A stretch of DNA of 64,000 nucleotides from an uncultured Alphaproteobacteria bacterium (GCA_944393175.1 CALXZH010000003.1:1-64000), one strand, 5' to 3'; shown: positions 27,442 to 36,135, numbered from the stretch's first letter. Numbers and translations are program-made. The notes: generated from the letters alone by a model not told the origin.

Positions 27442-29184
27442 TTATGCCTTTGAATCAAGAGGCTTTTCTTGGTTATCCTGCTTTTTATTTTGCTCTCTGA
27501 GATAGCGTTTGGCAATCTTGAGTGCGTTTTCAAATGTTGAAGCTGCCGATATGGTATGGTAGTCTATTCCTTCTTCCAAGAAAACCTGGTGTAAAACACG
27601 ATGCGGTTGCTTCTTGACATTGGAAAAGATAATCTTTGTTCCGGCTTGGCGATATTTTTTTACAAACTCAACAATGATGTTTGCTCCGGTTGCATCAACC
27701 ACAGGAACATATCCCATCCGCAAAATAAGTACCTTGGGGGCATCGTGTATGCTTTTGAAAAAGCTTGATACTTGTGATGCTCCGCCAAAGAACAACGGGC
27801 CGGATAGCCTTAATGACATAACGCCTTTTTCGTTTAAGACGTCGGTTAAATCGCTTCCGCCGCCGTTGTCTTGCAATACTGTTTCATCCGTTTCAATTTC
27901 TATTTCTTTGCTCATACGATGCATAAAAATAATACTAGCCATAATAAAGCCAACGGATATGGCCGTATTCAAATCGACTAAAACTGTTAAAGCCAATGTG
28001 GTCAGCAAGGTATATCTGTCGCCTCTCGGCCCCATGACTAATTTATATATTTTTTCTATATTCATCATATTCCAGCCGACTATTATTAGGACTGCAGATA
28101 AGCAGGCCAACGGAATGTATTTGGCTGCCGGAGACAACAGCAACATAAACAACAATAAAAAGACTGACTGCATTATTCCGGCTAAAGGCGATGAGGCATG
28201 CGCCTTAAAGTTTGTGGCTGTACGCGCTATTGCCCCTGTTGCCGGAACACCCGTAAACAATACACAAGCCAGATTTGCTACACCCTCACCTATTAATTCG
28301 GCATTGGAATTGTGATTATCACCGCTCATACCATCGACTACCGTTGCACTCAGCAAAGATTCAATGCCAGCCAGAAAAGCTATGGTTAAGCCGCTCGGAA
28401 TGACCTTAAAAAATAAATTCCAATCAAAATTGGGTAATTGCGGAGCCGGTAAAAAATGCGGGATTCCTCCGAATTTGTTGCCAATCGTTTCAATATTTAA
28501 CCCAAACAAGGCAACAATTAACGTTGCTCCGACTACGCTGATTAAATATGCCGGAAGTTGAGGCTTGCGTTTTTGAATATAAAATATAACCGCAAAAGAA
28601 AATAGTGATATGATTACAGAACTTGGTGTTACTTTATCTAAATTATGAAAATATGCATTCCATTTGGGCAAAATTTCAGCCGGTATGTTGTCTATTTGTA
28701 GGCCCAGCAAATCTTTTACCTGCGTAGAAATCAGCAATAAGCCGATACCTGCCGTAAAACCAACCACAACCGGATAAGGTATATATTTGATATAGGTGCC
28801 TAATTTTAGGTATCCGGCAAGTATTAACGTTAGTCCGGCAACAAGCATGGTCATTGCTAAGCCGTCATAGCCGAATTGCTGCATCACGCTGAAGATTACC
28901 ACAACGAAAGCTCCGGTCGGTCCGCCGATTTGGTAGCGGCTTCCTCCCAACAAAGCAATAAAAAATCCGGCTACTATTGCCGTATATAATCCCTGAGCCG
29001 GTGTTACACCTGAGGCTATGGCTAATGCCATTGCCAAAGGAATTGATATTACGGCTACGGTTAAACCGGCAATGCAATCGCGTTTGAATTTTGTTAAATC
29101 ATAGCCTAAGCGTAATCTTTCTACTAATTTCGGAGTGAAATTGGCTCCATAATATTTAACGAATTTCTTTAATAAAGCTTCCAT
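27442..29184 (-). CDS. SulP-family anion transporter with STAS domain
   Basis: SLC26/SulP proteins carry sulfate, bicarbonate or related anions. The 580-residue protein has the family start (DLTKFKRDCIAGLTVAVISIPLAMALA), a QGLYTAIVAGFFIALLGGS segment, around 12-14 membrane helices, and a C-terminal STAS domain from about residue 455 (GVMSLRLSGPLFFGGAS, then LRMGYVPVVDATG). The substrate cannot be read from sequence. A hydrophilic Lys/Gln-rich tail closes the protein. Only a weak Shine-Dalgarno (AGAAAG) is visible. It is divergently oriented from hydE. Confidence 0.93.
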   Translation of the reverse strand: MEALLKKFVKYYGANFTPKLVERLRLGYDLTKFKRDCIAGLTVAVISIPLAMALAIASGVTPAQGLYTAIVAGFFIALLGGSRYQIGGPTGAFVVVIFSVMQQFGYDGLAMTMLVAGLTLILAGYLKLGTYIKYIPYPVVVGFTAGIGLLLISTQVKDLLGLQIDNIPAEILPKWNAYFHNLDKVTPSSVIISLFSFAVIFYIQKRKPQLPAYLISVVGATLIVALFGLNIETIGNKFGGIPHFLPAPQLPNFDWNLFFKVIPSGLTIAFLAGIESLLSATVVDGMSGDNHNSNAELIGEGVANLACVLFTGVPATGAIARTATNFKAHASSPLAGIMQSVFLLLFMLLLSPAAKYIPLACLSAVLIIVGWNMMNIEKIYKLVMGPRGDRYTLLTTLALTVLVDLNTAISVGFIMASIIFMHRMSKEIEIETDETVLQDNGGGSDLTDVLNEKGVMSLRLSGPLFFGGASQVSSFFKSIHDAPKVLILRMGYVPVVDATGANIIVEFVKKYRQAGTKIIFSNVKKQPHRVLHQVFLEEGIDYHTISAASTFENALKIAKRYLREQNKKQDNQEKPLDSKA

Positions 29185-29344
29185 CTTTCTGACTCTCTAT
29201 CTTTTTCTTTGTTCTTGTTGTTTTTTTAACCGCAATAGAACTACAACTTTTTTATTTGGCGTCAAGTGTTTATGCACAGATAATTTCATTTTTTTGGGCT
29301 TGTTTTTTATTTGTAATTTTTATATTGTGCTTGCGGAGAATTGA

Positions 29345-30409
29345 ATGAGAGACTTAATACGTAAAGCAGAAACAACACATAAGCTTGAAAAAGAAGAACT
29401 TGTCTTATTGCTGAAAGACAATGCTTATCAAGAAGAATTATTTAAGGCCGCCGACAGAGTTCGTCATCAATATGTCGGCGATGCAATTTATTTACGCGGT
29501 CTGATAGAGTTTTCAAATATATGTAAAAATAATTGTTGCTACTGTGGATTACGTAGAGATAATCGTAAACTTAATCGCTATCGTTTGAGCCTCCAAGATA
29601 TTGTCGATGTGGCTCAAAAAGGAAAGGCTTTAGGACTGAAGACTATTGTTTTACAGTCCGGTGAGGATTTATTCTTTTCTAAAGATAAATTGGTTGAAAT
29701 TATAAAGGCCATTAAATCCTTGGGTTTGGCTCTGACGTTGAGTATCGGGGAAAAGTCAAAAGATGAGTACTTAGCCTATAAGTCGGCCGGAGCTGACCGA
29801 TTTTTACTCAGAATCGAAACGACCGATAAATCTCTTTATCAAAAATTAGATCCCGGCATGGATTGGAATGAGCGTAAGATTTGTTTGGACAACATCAAAG
29901 CCGCCGGTTTGGAAGTAGGCTCCGGGTGTTTGGTCGGTTTGCCGGAGCAAACGGTGTCCTCTCTTGCCGATGATATTCTGTTTTTTAAACAAATTGATGC
30001 TGATATGATTGGAATAGGTCCCTTTATTCCACATGCAGATACGCCGTTGGCAAAATGTTCTGCCGGAAGTTTTGATTTATCATTAAAAGTTATGGCTTTA
30101 ACCCGATTATTGCTCCCAGATATTAATATTCCGGCAACAACGGCTATGGAAACCTTGGAAAAAGATGGGCAAATTAAGGCTTTGCAGTCAGGCGCGAATG
30201 TTTTAATGCCTAATATAACCCCTGATATATATCGAAAATTTTATCAACTTTATCCCGGAAAGTCCGATACTAATTGTGCTTCGAATACATTATTAACCGA
30301 TTTTGAAAGTAAATTCAAAAAAATCGGCCGTGTAGTTTCATCAGACTATGGTTCAAGTTTACATTTTAAGCATAAAAACTTGAATAAAGACATTAACAAC
30401 TTTGATTAA
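29345..30409 (+). CDS. hydE: [FeFe]-hydrogenase maturase HydE
   Basis: HydE is a radical SAM enzyme that helps build the diiron subcluster of the [FeFe]-hydrogenase H-cluster. The 354-residue protein carries the Cx3Cx2C cluster motif in SNICKNNCCYCGLRRDN (about 59-75), the LQSGED strand, a TLSIGEKS motif and VGSGCLVGLPEQT, which together distinguish HydE from biotin synthase and HydG. A GGAG Shine-Dalgarno precedes the ATG. HydF, HydG and the hydrogenase itself must lie elsewhere. The gene implies hydrogen metabolism under anoxic conditions, unusual but known in anaerobic gut alphaproteobacteria. Confidence 0.9.
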   Translation: MRDLIRKAETTHKLEKEELVLLLKDNAYQEELFKAADRVRHQYVGDAIYLRGLIEFSNICKNNCCYCGLRRDNRKLNRYRLSLQDIVDVAQKGKALGLKTIVLQSGEDLFFSKDKLVEIIKAIKSLGLALTLSIGEKSKDEYLAYKSAGADRFLLRIETTDKSLYQKLDPGMDWNERKICLDNIKAAGLEVGSGCLVGLPEQTVSSLADDILFFKQIDADMIGIGPFIPHADTPLAKCSAGSFDLSLKVMALTRLLLPDINIPATTAMETLEKDGQIKALQSGANVLMPNITPDIYRKFYQLYPGKSDTNCASNTLLTDFESKFKKIGRVVSSDYGSSLHFKHKNLNKDINNFD

Positions 30410-30463
30410 TGCTCTTGAAAAATAATATTTATTGTTTTACACAAAGAGCCAAAGTGAGGAAAT

Positions 30464-31831
30464 ATGTCAGAATATGTAAAACAGCTAAAAGCTTATGTTA
30501 AAGATATTGCCCGATTGGCATTGCCTATCACAACTGCTTTTGTGGCCATGGGATTAATGGGAATCGTGGATACGATGATTGTTGGTAATTATAACACCGA
30601 TCAGTTAGCCTATATTGGTTTAGCAAATTCTGTGTTTGTTGTGTTATTTACAATTCCCATAGGTTTGCTGCAAGGCGTGTTGATTAAATCCTCACAAAAG
30701 TTCGGTGCGCATAAATTTCAATCAACCGGCAAAATTTATCATGAAGGGCGAAAATACTCCTTTCTTTTAGCCGTTATTTTTACTTTGCTTGGAATTCAAG
30801 GTGAAACGATTTTGCGCTTACTTGGACAAGATGAAGATATGGTCAAACACGGTGGCGAGGTTTTGCGAATTTTTGTATTTTCCATTCCTTTTATCTTAAT
30901 GTATGTTAATGCTAATTTCTTTTTGCAATCCATTCGTCGTCCATATGTCGGTATGTACGGTATTATTGCTGCAAATGTATTGAATATCATTATTAATCCG
31001 ATTTTGGTCTATGGTAAGTTCGGTTTGCCGGAATTGGGCGCTATCGGATCGGCAACATCAACTTTGATTGTGCGTATTTTCTTAGCTGCATATATTCTGT
31101 TTTATATTCACAGAATGCGTAAAAATCCTAAACTGAACAAACGTTTTGGTTTGGATAGAAGCTATAGTACGTGGTGGAATGACAGCAAGCGAACCCGCAA
31201 AATCGGATATGGCATTGCAATTATGACCATTGCCACCAACGGTTCTTTTTCTTTGGTGAGCACCTTTGCCGGATGGATGGGACAACACACGATGGCAACT
31301 TTTGTTATCATGATTAATGTCAGCACTTTGTTGTTTATGATTTGTTTTTCTATCTCTCAAGCAACTTCTATTGTTGTAGCCAATGCTTTTGGTCGAAAAG
31401 ATCGTAAAGGCATTTTAATTGCCACAAATGCAGGTTATATTATTTCTTTAACAACTATTGTCATCTTGATCACCATTCTATACAGCTTTCCTAATCAAGT
31501 TTTTGGTATTTTTACCAATGATGAAAGTGTTATTGGCGTCATTAACGGTTTGTTATTCTATGTCTTGGCAGATTTGTTTATTGATGCCCTACCCTTAAAT
31601 ATTAACGGCGCTTTAAATGGTCGTGGCGATGTTAAAATTCCGACCATTAATCAAGTCATTTCTTTTCTTATTGTAAGAGTTAGTGCTTGTTATTTCTTTG
31701 CCTTTACGCTGGGATTTGGCTTAAAAGGATTGCCAATCGGGTTAGCCTGCGGAGGACTGTCTTCACTCTTGCTCAATACACTTCGTTTTGGATACCTTGT
31801 CAGAAGGGATAAGATAGAAGGTTTGCATTGA
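30464..31831 (+). CDS. MATE-family multidrug/cation efflux protein (first copy)
   Basis: A 455-residue protein with about 12 membrane helices and the MATE pattern: LALPITTAFVAMGLMGIVDTMIVG at the start, a duplicated half beginning near IGYGIAIMTIATNG, and the FVIMINVSTLLFM helix. MATE pumps exchange drugs or metabolites for H+ or Na+. It follows hydE by 54 bases on the same strand and may be co-transcribed; a GAGG Shine-Dalgarno precedes the ATG. Substrate unknown. A second MATE gene (59828-61174) is not a close copy. Confidence 0.92.
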   Translation: MSEYVKQLKAYVKDIARLALPITTAFVAMGLMGIVDTMIVGNYNTDQLAYIGLANSVFVVLFTIPIGLLQGVLIKSSQKFGAHKFQSTGKIYHEGRKYSFLLAVIFTLLGIQGETILRLLGQDEDMVKHGGEVLRIFVFSIPFILMYVNANFFLQSIRRPYVGMYGIIAANVLNIIINPILVYGKFGLPELGAIGSATSTLIVRIFLAAYILFYIHRMRKNPKLNKRFGLDRSYSTWWNDSKRTRKIGYGIAIMTIATNGSFSLVSTFAGWMGQHTMATFVIMINVSTLLFMICFSISQATSIVVANAFGRKDRKGILIATNAGYIISLTTIVILITILYSFPNQVFGIFTNDESVIGVINGLLFYVLADLFIDALPLNINGALNGRGDVKIPTINQVISFLIVRVSACYFFAFTLGFGLKGLPIGLACGGLSSLLLNTLRFGYLVRRDKIEGLH

Positions 31832-31919
31832 TTTGTGCTTTTTTTTGTTTTTTTGTCTAGACATTTGCGAAAAATAATGTTAAACAACGTTACTGTAAAT
31901 GTCTTATTTTTTCTATTAT

Positions 31920-32489
31920 ATGTGTAAAAAGTTCTTTTTGACTGGTCTGGTCGTGGCCGCAGTCTGCTGTTTGCTATCGTGTAATGGCGGACAGGATAAT
32001 GTTATGAGCCGAGTTCAGTTTGAGAACTACAGCTCTATGAAAGAAGTGAAAGAAGGAAAATCTTTGGACAGAACTAAGTTCGTGTTACCAAAAGATGATT
32101 CTTCATTTGGCAAAAAATTGTTTTCCGAAAAGACTATATGCTTTACGGATTACACAACCTCTAAACTTGCCGCCAAGACTTGTACCGCTGTCATTTATGA
32201 AAAAGGTGTCAGTATTGAAGTCAATGGTCATAAGAGCTATTTCGATGCTAAAGGTATGGATGCAATTCCTTTCAAAAAGGAGTTTACTCTTACCGCAATG
32301 CCTTCGGAAATTCCTGATGCCCCATGGCAACCCGCTGTTATTATCTTGGAAGATGAGACAGATTACTGGATTTATACTTCTTTGTATAACAAAGGGGATT
32401 ACCATAGACAAGTTCAGCGAATCGAAGGTTGGTGTTGGGGCGTTGCCCGTGCGCAGGGATATAAGTATAAGTCTTTGCGTGTAAATTAA
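31920..32489 (+). CDS. Lipoprotein 1 of a three-gene array
   Basis: I choose the ATG at 31920 because it starts a standard lipoprotein signal (MCKKFFLTGLVVAAVCCLLSC) with lipidation at the Cys of LLSC; the ATG at 31899 would add seven residues. The mature protein (about 168 residues) is unknown; it includes CFTDYTTSKLAAKTCTA and a C-terminal QRIEGWCWG. The signal segment is almost the same, also in nucleotides, as that of lipoprotein 3. There is no Shine-Dalgarno in the AT-rich leader. Exported, membrane-anchored, function unknown. Confidence 0.75.
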   Translation: MCKKFFLTGLVVAAVCCLLSCNGGQDNVMSRVQFENYSSMKEVKEGKSLDRTKFVLPKDDSSFGKKLFSEKTICFTDYTTSKLAAKTCTAVIYEKGVSIEVNGHKSYFDAKGMDAIPFKKEFTLTAMPSEIPDAPWQPAVIILEDETDYWIYTSLYNKGDYHRQVQRIEGWCWGVARAQGYKYKSLRVN

Positions 32490-32515
32490 TTTGTTTAATT
32501 TTTAAAATAATTTTT

Positions 32516-33046
32516 ATGAAAGCTTTTATATATTTTTTGGTTTTGGTTTGTCTTTGCGGTTGCAGCAAAAAACTATCAACTAAAGACTATGTTGTTGAAA
32601 AGATGAACAAAGATATGAGCTCGGCCGTGCGTTTCATTCGTTTGACAGAAGCTGATGATACGTTAGATTTGAGCAAATGCCATCCGATTGATTATTTCCG
32701 CACACTTACTCCTGCAGGTCGGTATTGTGACATGAGTGAATGTGTGGCTATTCTCTATAAGGAAGGCTTACTCTATTCGGTTAGCGGCAGCGGTGCTGTT
32801 TACTTTTTTGATAACAGTATGTTGAAGACCAGATATGGTATTTTTTCGGCTATTCCTACCGATGATAACTATTGGATGCCGGCAACCGTTACATTTGACG
32901 AATATGTCGCTGCTTATGAATGTGTTGCCAATAAGACTAATCGTCTTATTTATACGGAAAATATTGATCGGCAACGGCAAAAATTAATAGATATGGGCGT
33001 GAAAGATTTTGATCCTTACAGCGTTCCTTTAATTGAACCTAATTAA
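32516..33046 (+). CDS. Lipoprotein 2 of a three-gene array
   Basis: A 176-residue protein with the signal MKAFIYFLVLVCLCGC and lipobox LCGC. Mature part unknown, with several Cys (SKCHPID, RYCDMSECVAILY) and a GLLYSVSGSGAVYFF segment that parallels GVSIEVNGHKSYFD of lipoprotein 1 and GIALKVGKSFFFY of lipoprotein 3, suggesting distant common ancestry of the three. It starts 26 bases after lipoprotein 1 with no Shine-Dalgarno in between, so the three are probably one operon. Confidence 0.75.
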   Translation: MKAFIYFLVLVCLCGCSKKLSTKDYVVEKMNKDMSSAVRFIRLTEADDTLDLSKCHPIDYFRTLTPAGRYCDMSECVAILYKEGLLYSVSGSGAVYFFDNSMLKTRYGIFSAIPTDDNYWMPATVTFDEYVAAYECVANKTNRLIYTENIDRQRQKLIDMGVKDFDPYSVPLIEPN

Positions 33047-33059
33047 ATTTTAAAATATT

Positions 33060-33725
33060 ATGAAAGCAAAATACTTTTTGACAGGTCTGGTCATGGCCGC
33101 TGTCTTGTGTTGCATATCTTGCAGTAACAAAACTAAAACAGAAGAACCCTCAAAGGCAGATCAATATTTGCCGCATGACGAGATAGTTGAACTCGTTGAT
33201 GATGATGTTTTGACTGTTCTGAATATGTATCGTTATTCAGATGCCAGAACAATCATTAATCACAGAGGAAATTTGTCAAAAGATGATGTGGATTTCGGTT
33301 CAACGCATATTTCGCATTATGCATGTTTGTTTCTGACGGAAGATGGCAAATTTCTTCAGGGATTTGTTAACATTTCGACGAGAGGTATTGCTCTTAAGGT
33401 TGGAAAATCGTTTTTCTTTTATAACGCTTTGTGTTTGAAAGAACATCCGATGGAGGTAAAACTGTCTTCAGGTATTGTGCTGAAAGATGGTACGGTTCTT
33501 CCTGCAAAAGTTGAGGTTAACGGCAAGGATCAGCCTTATTATATGTCAATTGAGAGAAAAGACAATGATGTCTTGACATATAAACCATTGAGAGGTGATT
33601 GTGCTGCTATTTCGGTCAGTGTTAAGCAAATGAAAGATTTTTGCAAGGCACATAAGTTGACCGATAATATTGTACCTTTTTTGAAATTTGATGAGGTCAA
33701 TAAAATTGTGGCAACACGATATTAA
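33060..33725 (+). CDS. Lipoprotein 3 of a three-gene array
   Basis: A 221-residue protein with the signal MKAKYFLTGLVMAAVLCCIS and lipidation at the Cys of CISC. Its signal matches that of lipoprotein 1 nearly residue for residue. The mature part holds GIALKVGKSFFFYNAL, and a Lys-rich C-terminal helix. No recognised domain. It starts 13 bases after lipoprotein 2, without a Shine-Dalgarno, and ends at a strong terminator. Confidence 0.75.
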   Translation: MKAKYFLTGLVMAAVLCCISCSNKTKTEEPSKADQYLPHDEIVELVDDDVLTVLNMYRYSDARTIINHRGNLSKDDVDFGSTHISHYACLFLTEDGKFLQGFVNISTRGIALKVGKSFFFYNALCLKEHPMEVKLSSGIVLKDGTVLPAKVEVNGKDQPYYMSIERKDNDVLTYKPLRGDCAAISVSVKQMKDFCKAHKLTDNIVPFLKFDEVNKIVATRY

Positions 33726-33729
33726 CTTA

Positions 33730-33765
33730 AAGCCCCAAATGATGATTTCATTTGGGGCTTTTGTT
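33730..33765. terminator. Intrinsic terminator after the lipoprotein array
   Basis: A 13-bp stem AAGCCCCAAATGA/TCATTTGGGGCTT (33730-33760) followed by TTGTTT; also positioned to stop fprA transcripts arriving on the minus strand. Confidence 0.88.
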
Positions 33766-33775
33766 TACTTGAAAT

Positions 33776-34957
33776 TTATTTGGCTATGAGTTCTTGTACT
33801 CTTGCTTTTAATTTTTCCAAAATATCTGATTTGGGCGTATATTTTTCTTCAAAAGGTTCAACCGTGGTCCAACCTAAGTCTTCAAATACGGCTTGGATTT
33901 GTTTTACAACACCCGGCTTCCAGCCATATGAGCCAAAGCACATAGCTGTTTTGTTCTTGGGGGCCAAACCATGCATATAAGTTACAAAAGCTGCAACTCT
34001 CGGAAACAGTTGATTGTTTAGAGTTGGGTTGCCGATGACAACATATTTGGCATCTAAGAAGTCAACCATAACTTCAGAAACATTTTTAACTGAAAGGCAA
34101 TGCTTTACAACAGGAATGCCCGCAGCTTGGAATTCGCCCATAATGGTTTCGGCCATGGTAGCGGTTGCTCCCCACATGGTATCATATACAATTACGGCTT
34201 TACCTTCATTTTTGCCGCTGGCCCATTTGGCATAAGCGTTCAAAATGGCAGATACTTCTTCTTTGCCGGACCAAATGCACCCATGAGACGGCGCAATCAT
34301 CTCAATATCTAAGCCCATTGAACCTGCCGTATCCAATGCTTTTTCGGCCTGAGCTCCGTATGGGAACAGGATATTGGCATAGTAGCTCTTTGCTTCTTGC
34401 ATAACGCAGTCAAACGGTGCGTCTTTGACAAACAATGCATCGGTAGCATAGTGTTGACCGAATCCGTCGTTGGACAAGAGAAGTTTATCTTCTTTAACAT
34501 AGGTCATCATCGAATCCGGCCAGTGCAACATCGGCGTGGTCATAAAGGCCAAGGTTCTTTTACCAATGTTCAAAGTCTCGCCTGATTTGATGATTTGATA
34601 ATTCCAACCAGTGGTATCAAAATGTGCTTCCAGAGCCATTTTGCCGGCAGAGTTGGTCACAATCACCGCTTGCGGTGCTAATTTCATTAATTCGGGAATA
34701 TTGCCGGAGTGATCCATTTCAACGTGGTTGACTACGATATAGCTTATTTTGCTGAAATCGACCACGCTTTTAATGCGGGCAATGTTTTCGTGAGACATAT
34801 AATATTTTACACCGTCAACTAATGTGATTTTATCATCCATAATCAAATATGAGTTATAGGTTGAGCCGTGCGGTGTGCTGTAGCCATGGAATTCTTTTAA
34901 ATTCCAATCCTTCACCCCTACCCAATATATGTCTTTTTTGATTTCAACCGCTTTCAT
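33776..34957 (-). CDS. fprA: Flavodiiron protein (oxygen/NO reductase), FprA type
   Basis: A-type flavoproteins reduce O2 to water or NO to N2O in anaerobes. I start at the ATG 34957 (394 residues, MKAVEIKKDIYWVG), which has an AAAGGAG Shine-Dalgarno; the frame extends 23 codons further without a better start. The metallo-beta-lactamase-like half carries the diiron ligands HVEMDHSGN and later HWPDSM and SHGCIW. The C-terminal flavodoxin half begins AVIVYDTMWGATATMAE, the FMN phosphate loop. No rubredoxin is fused. It is divergent from perR-rbr, forming an oxygen/peroxide defence module; rubrerythrin or a separate rubredoxin could be the redox partner system. Confidence 0.94.
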   Translation of the reverse strand: MKAVEIKKDIYWVGVKDWNLKEFHGYSTPHGSTYNSYLIMDDKITLVDGVKYYMSHENIARIKSVVDFSKISYIVVNHVEMDHSGNIPELMKLAPQAVIVTNSAGKMALEAHFDTTGWNYQIIKSGETLNIGKRTLAFMTTPMLHWPDSMMTYVKEDKLLLSNDGFGQHYATDALFVKDAPFDCVMQEAKSYYANILFPYGAQAEKALDTAGSMGLDIEMIAPSHGCIWSGKEEVSAILNAYAKWASGKNEGKAVIVYDTMWGATATMAETIMGEFQAAGIPVVKHCLSVKNVSEVMVDFLDAKYVVIGNPTLNNQLFPRVAAFVTYMHGLAPKNKTAMCFGSYGWKPGVVKQIQAVFEDLGWTTVEPFEEKYTPKSDILEKLKARVQELIAK

Positions 34958-35015
34958 GGTTTTCTCCTTTAATATTGTTAAAATGTTGTTATATACATAA
35001 TCCCTAAAATTGTTC

Positions 35016-35062
35016 TTGACAATCATAATTTAAAGCTATAAGCAAAAATAATAATCATTATC
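35016..35062. promoter_or_regulatory. Shared fprA/perR control region with a Fur/PerR-type box
   Basis: ATAATAATCATTATC at 35048-35062 matches the inverted-repeat core of Fur/PerR boxes (GATAATGATAATCATTATC). It lies 17 bases before the perR ATG. Upstream, TTGACA (35016-35021) on the plus strand overlaps TTGTCA on the minus strand, as if the -35 elements of the two divergent promoters share bases; the minus one has TATGTA 17 bases on. Autoregulation by the PerR-like protein and repression of both genes is inferred. Confidence 0.6.
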
Positions 35063-35079
35063 ACTTTTATGAGCGGGTT

Positions 35080-35460
35080 ATGAAATATTCTAAACAAAGA
35101 GAGCTTATTTTGAAAACTTTACAAGAAAATGTTATTCATCCGACGGCCGATGAAATATATCATCTTGCGCGCAAAGAAATGCCCTCTTTGAGTTTGGCGA
35201 CCGTTTATCGTAATCTTAATCAATTAGCCGAAAACCATGTTATTCGCAAGATTGAGAGCTTGGACGGGTCGGTGCATTTTGACCATAACTTGTGTAATCA
35301 TTATCATTTTATTTGCACTAAATGTCATAAGGTTTATGATGTGCCTTATGACGTTGCTCCCGATTTGGCCAATAAAGTATTGGCTAAGACGGGGTTGTGG
35401 GTTGAAAATTTTGATATTTCCTTTAAGGGAATTTGTCAAAACTGCAAAAAATTTAACTAA
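35080..35460 (+). CDS. Fur-family peroxide-type regulator (PerR-like)
   Basis: A 126-residue winged-helix repressor. The DNA-binding helix SLATVYRNLNQL is typical of Fur proteins. The metal ligands fit PerR: His in NVIHPTADEIY, Asp in HFD, the HYH pair, and Asp in KVYDV; two CxxC pairs (CTKC and CQNC) build the structural zinc site. PerR uses Fe or Mn and is inactivated by H2O2 through histidine oxidation. It lies 26 bases upstream of rubrerythrin, a classical PerR target. The alternative is a Fur or Irr-type iron regulator, but the Asp at both positions and the neighbours favour PerR. Confidence 0.85.
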   Translation: MKYSKQRELILKTLQENVIHPTADEIYHLARKEMPSLSLATVYRNLNQLAENHVIRKIESLDGSVHFDHNLCNHYHFICTKCHKVYDVPYDVAPDLANKVLAKTGLWVENFDISFKGICQNCKKFN

Positions 35461-35486
35461 CGTTCTAACAAAAAGGAGAAACAACT

Positions 35487-36026
35487 ATGGAACTTAAAGG
35501 CTCTAAAACCGAAAAGAACTTGATGGATGCTTTTGCCGGTGAATCAATGGCTCGCAACAAGTACACCTACTATGCTTCTAAAGCTAAGAAAGAAGGCTAT
35601 AACATTATTGCCGACAAGTTTGAACAAACTGCTAACAATGAAAAAGAGCACGCTAAAATTTGGTTCAAACTGTTGCATGAGGGTCAAGTTCCTGATACTA
35701 TGACCAACCTCAAAGATGCTGCCGCCGGTGAGCACTATGAGTGGACCGATATGTATGACCGCATGGCTAAAGAAGCTCACGAAGAAGGCTTTACCAAAAT
35801 TGCGTTCTTGTTTGAACAAGTTGCAAAAATCGAAAAAGGTCACGAAGAAAGATATAATGCTTTGCTTAACTCTTTGATTGAAGGCAAAATTTTTGAACGC
35901 CCGACCAAAGTTATTTGGGAATGCGCTAACTGCGGACATCGTGTTGAGAGCCCGAAAGCTCCTGAAAAATGCCCGGTTTGCGATCATCCGCAAGCTTATT
36001 TCTTTGAATTGCAAGAACAATTCTAG
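35487..36026 (+). CDS. rbr: Rubrerythrin
   Basis: Rubrerythrin reduces H2O2 to water in anaerobes using a diiron site and a rubredoxin centre. The 179-residue protein has the four-helix ferritin-like domain ([16 protein letters not shown] at the start, [14 protein letters not shown] and [10 protein letters not shown] holding diiron ligands). The C-terminal rubredoxin loop has CANCG and CPVCDHP. An AAAAGGAG Shine-Dalgarno precedes the ATG. Co-transcribed with perR. The stop codon TAG is embedded in the first unit of an 18-bp tandem repeat. Confidence 0.95.
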   Translation: MELKGSKTEKNLMDAFAGESMARNKYTYYASKAKKEGYNIIADKFEQTANNEKEHAKIWFKLLHEGQVPDTMTNLKDAAAGEHYEWTDMYDRMAKEAHEEGFTKIAFLFEQVAKIEKGHEERYNALLNSLIEGKIFERPTKVIWECANCGHRVESPKAPEKCPVCDHPQAYFFELQEQF

Positions 36027-36078
36027 TGGTAGCACCACAGGCAGTGGTAGCACCACAGGCAGTGGCCGCGCCACAGGC
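36025..36078. repeat. 18-bp tandem repeat, three units, at the rbr stop codon
   Basis: Units at 36025-36042, 36043-36060 and 36061-36078 (AGTGGTAGCACCACAGGC twice, then AGTGGCCGCGCCACAGGC), with a degenerate fourth (TAGTGGTTGTACTACC). Each unit holds a small hairpin GTGGT/ACCAC. It is far more GC-rich than its surroundings. Confidence 0.9.
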
Positions 36079-36135
36079 TAGTGGTTGTACTACCGATTGC
36101 TCGTGATAATTTGCAAATTATGATTTAAGCCAAAC

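Noticed and set aside
31831-31919. Sigma70 promoter TTGTCT-16-TAATGT for the lipoprotein array
   Set aside because: Too weak in both hexamers and spacing; the array may be read from the MATE gene or from another start.
35544-36074. 176-codon open frame on the minus strand over rubrerythrin
   Set aside because: It is antisense to the clear rbr gene, its translation has no domain sense and reads through the 18-bp repeats; a shadow frame.
36025-36078. 18-bp repeats as a CRISPR or attachment site
   Set aside because: Units are directly abutting without spacers, and no integrase or cas gene is near.
35878-36081. 67-codon plus-strand frame over the rubredoxin end of rbr and the repeats
   Set aside because: Shadow frame of rbr; only its tail (Ser-Gly-Thr linker) looks protein-like, and that is due to the repeat.
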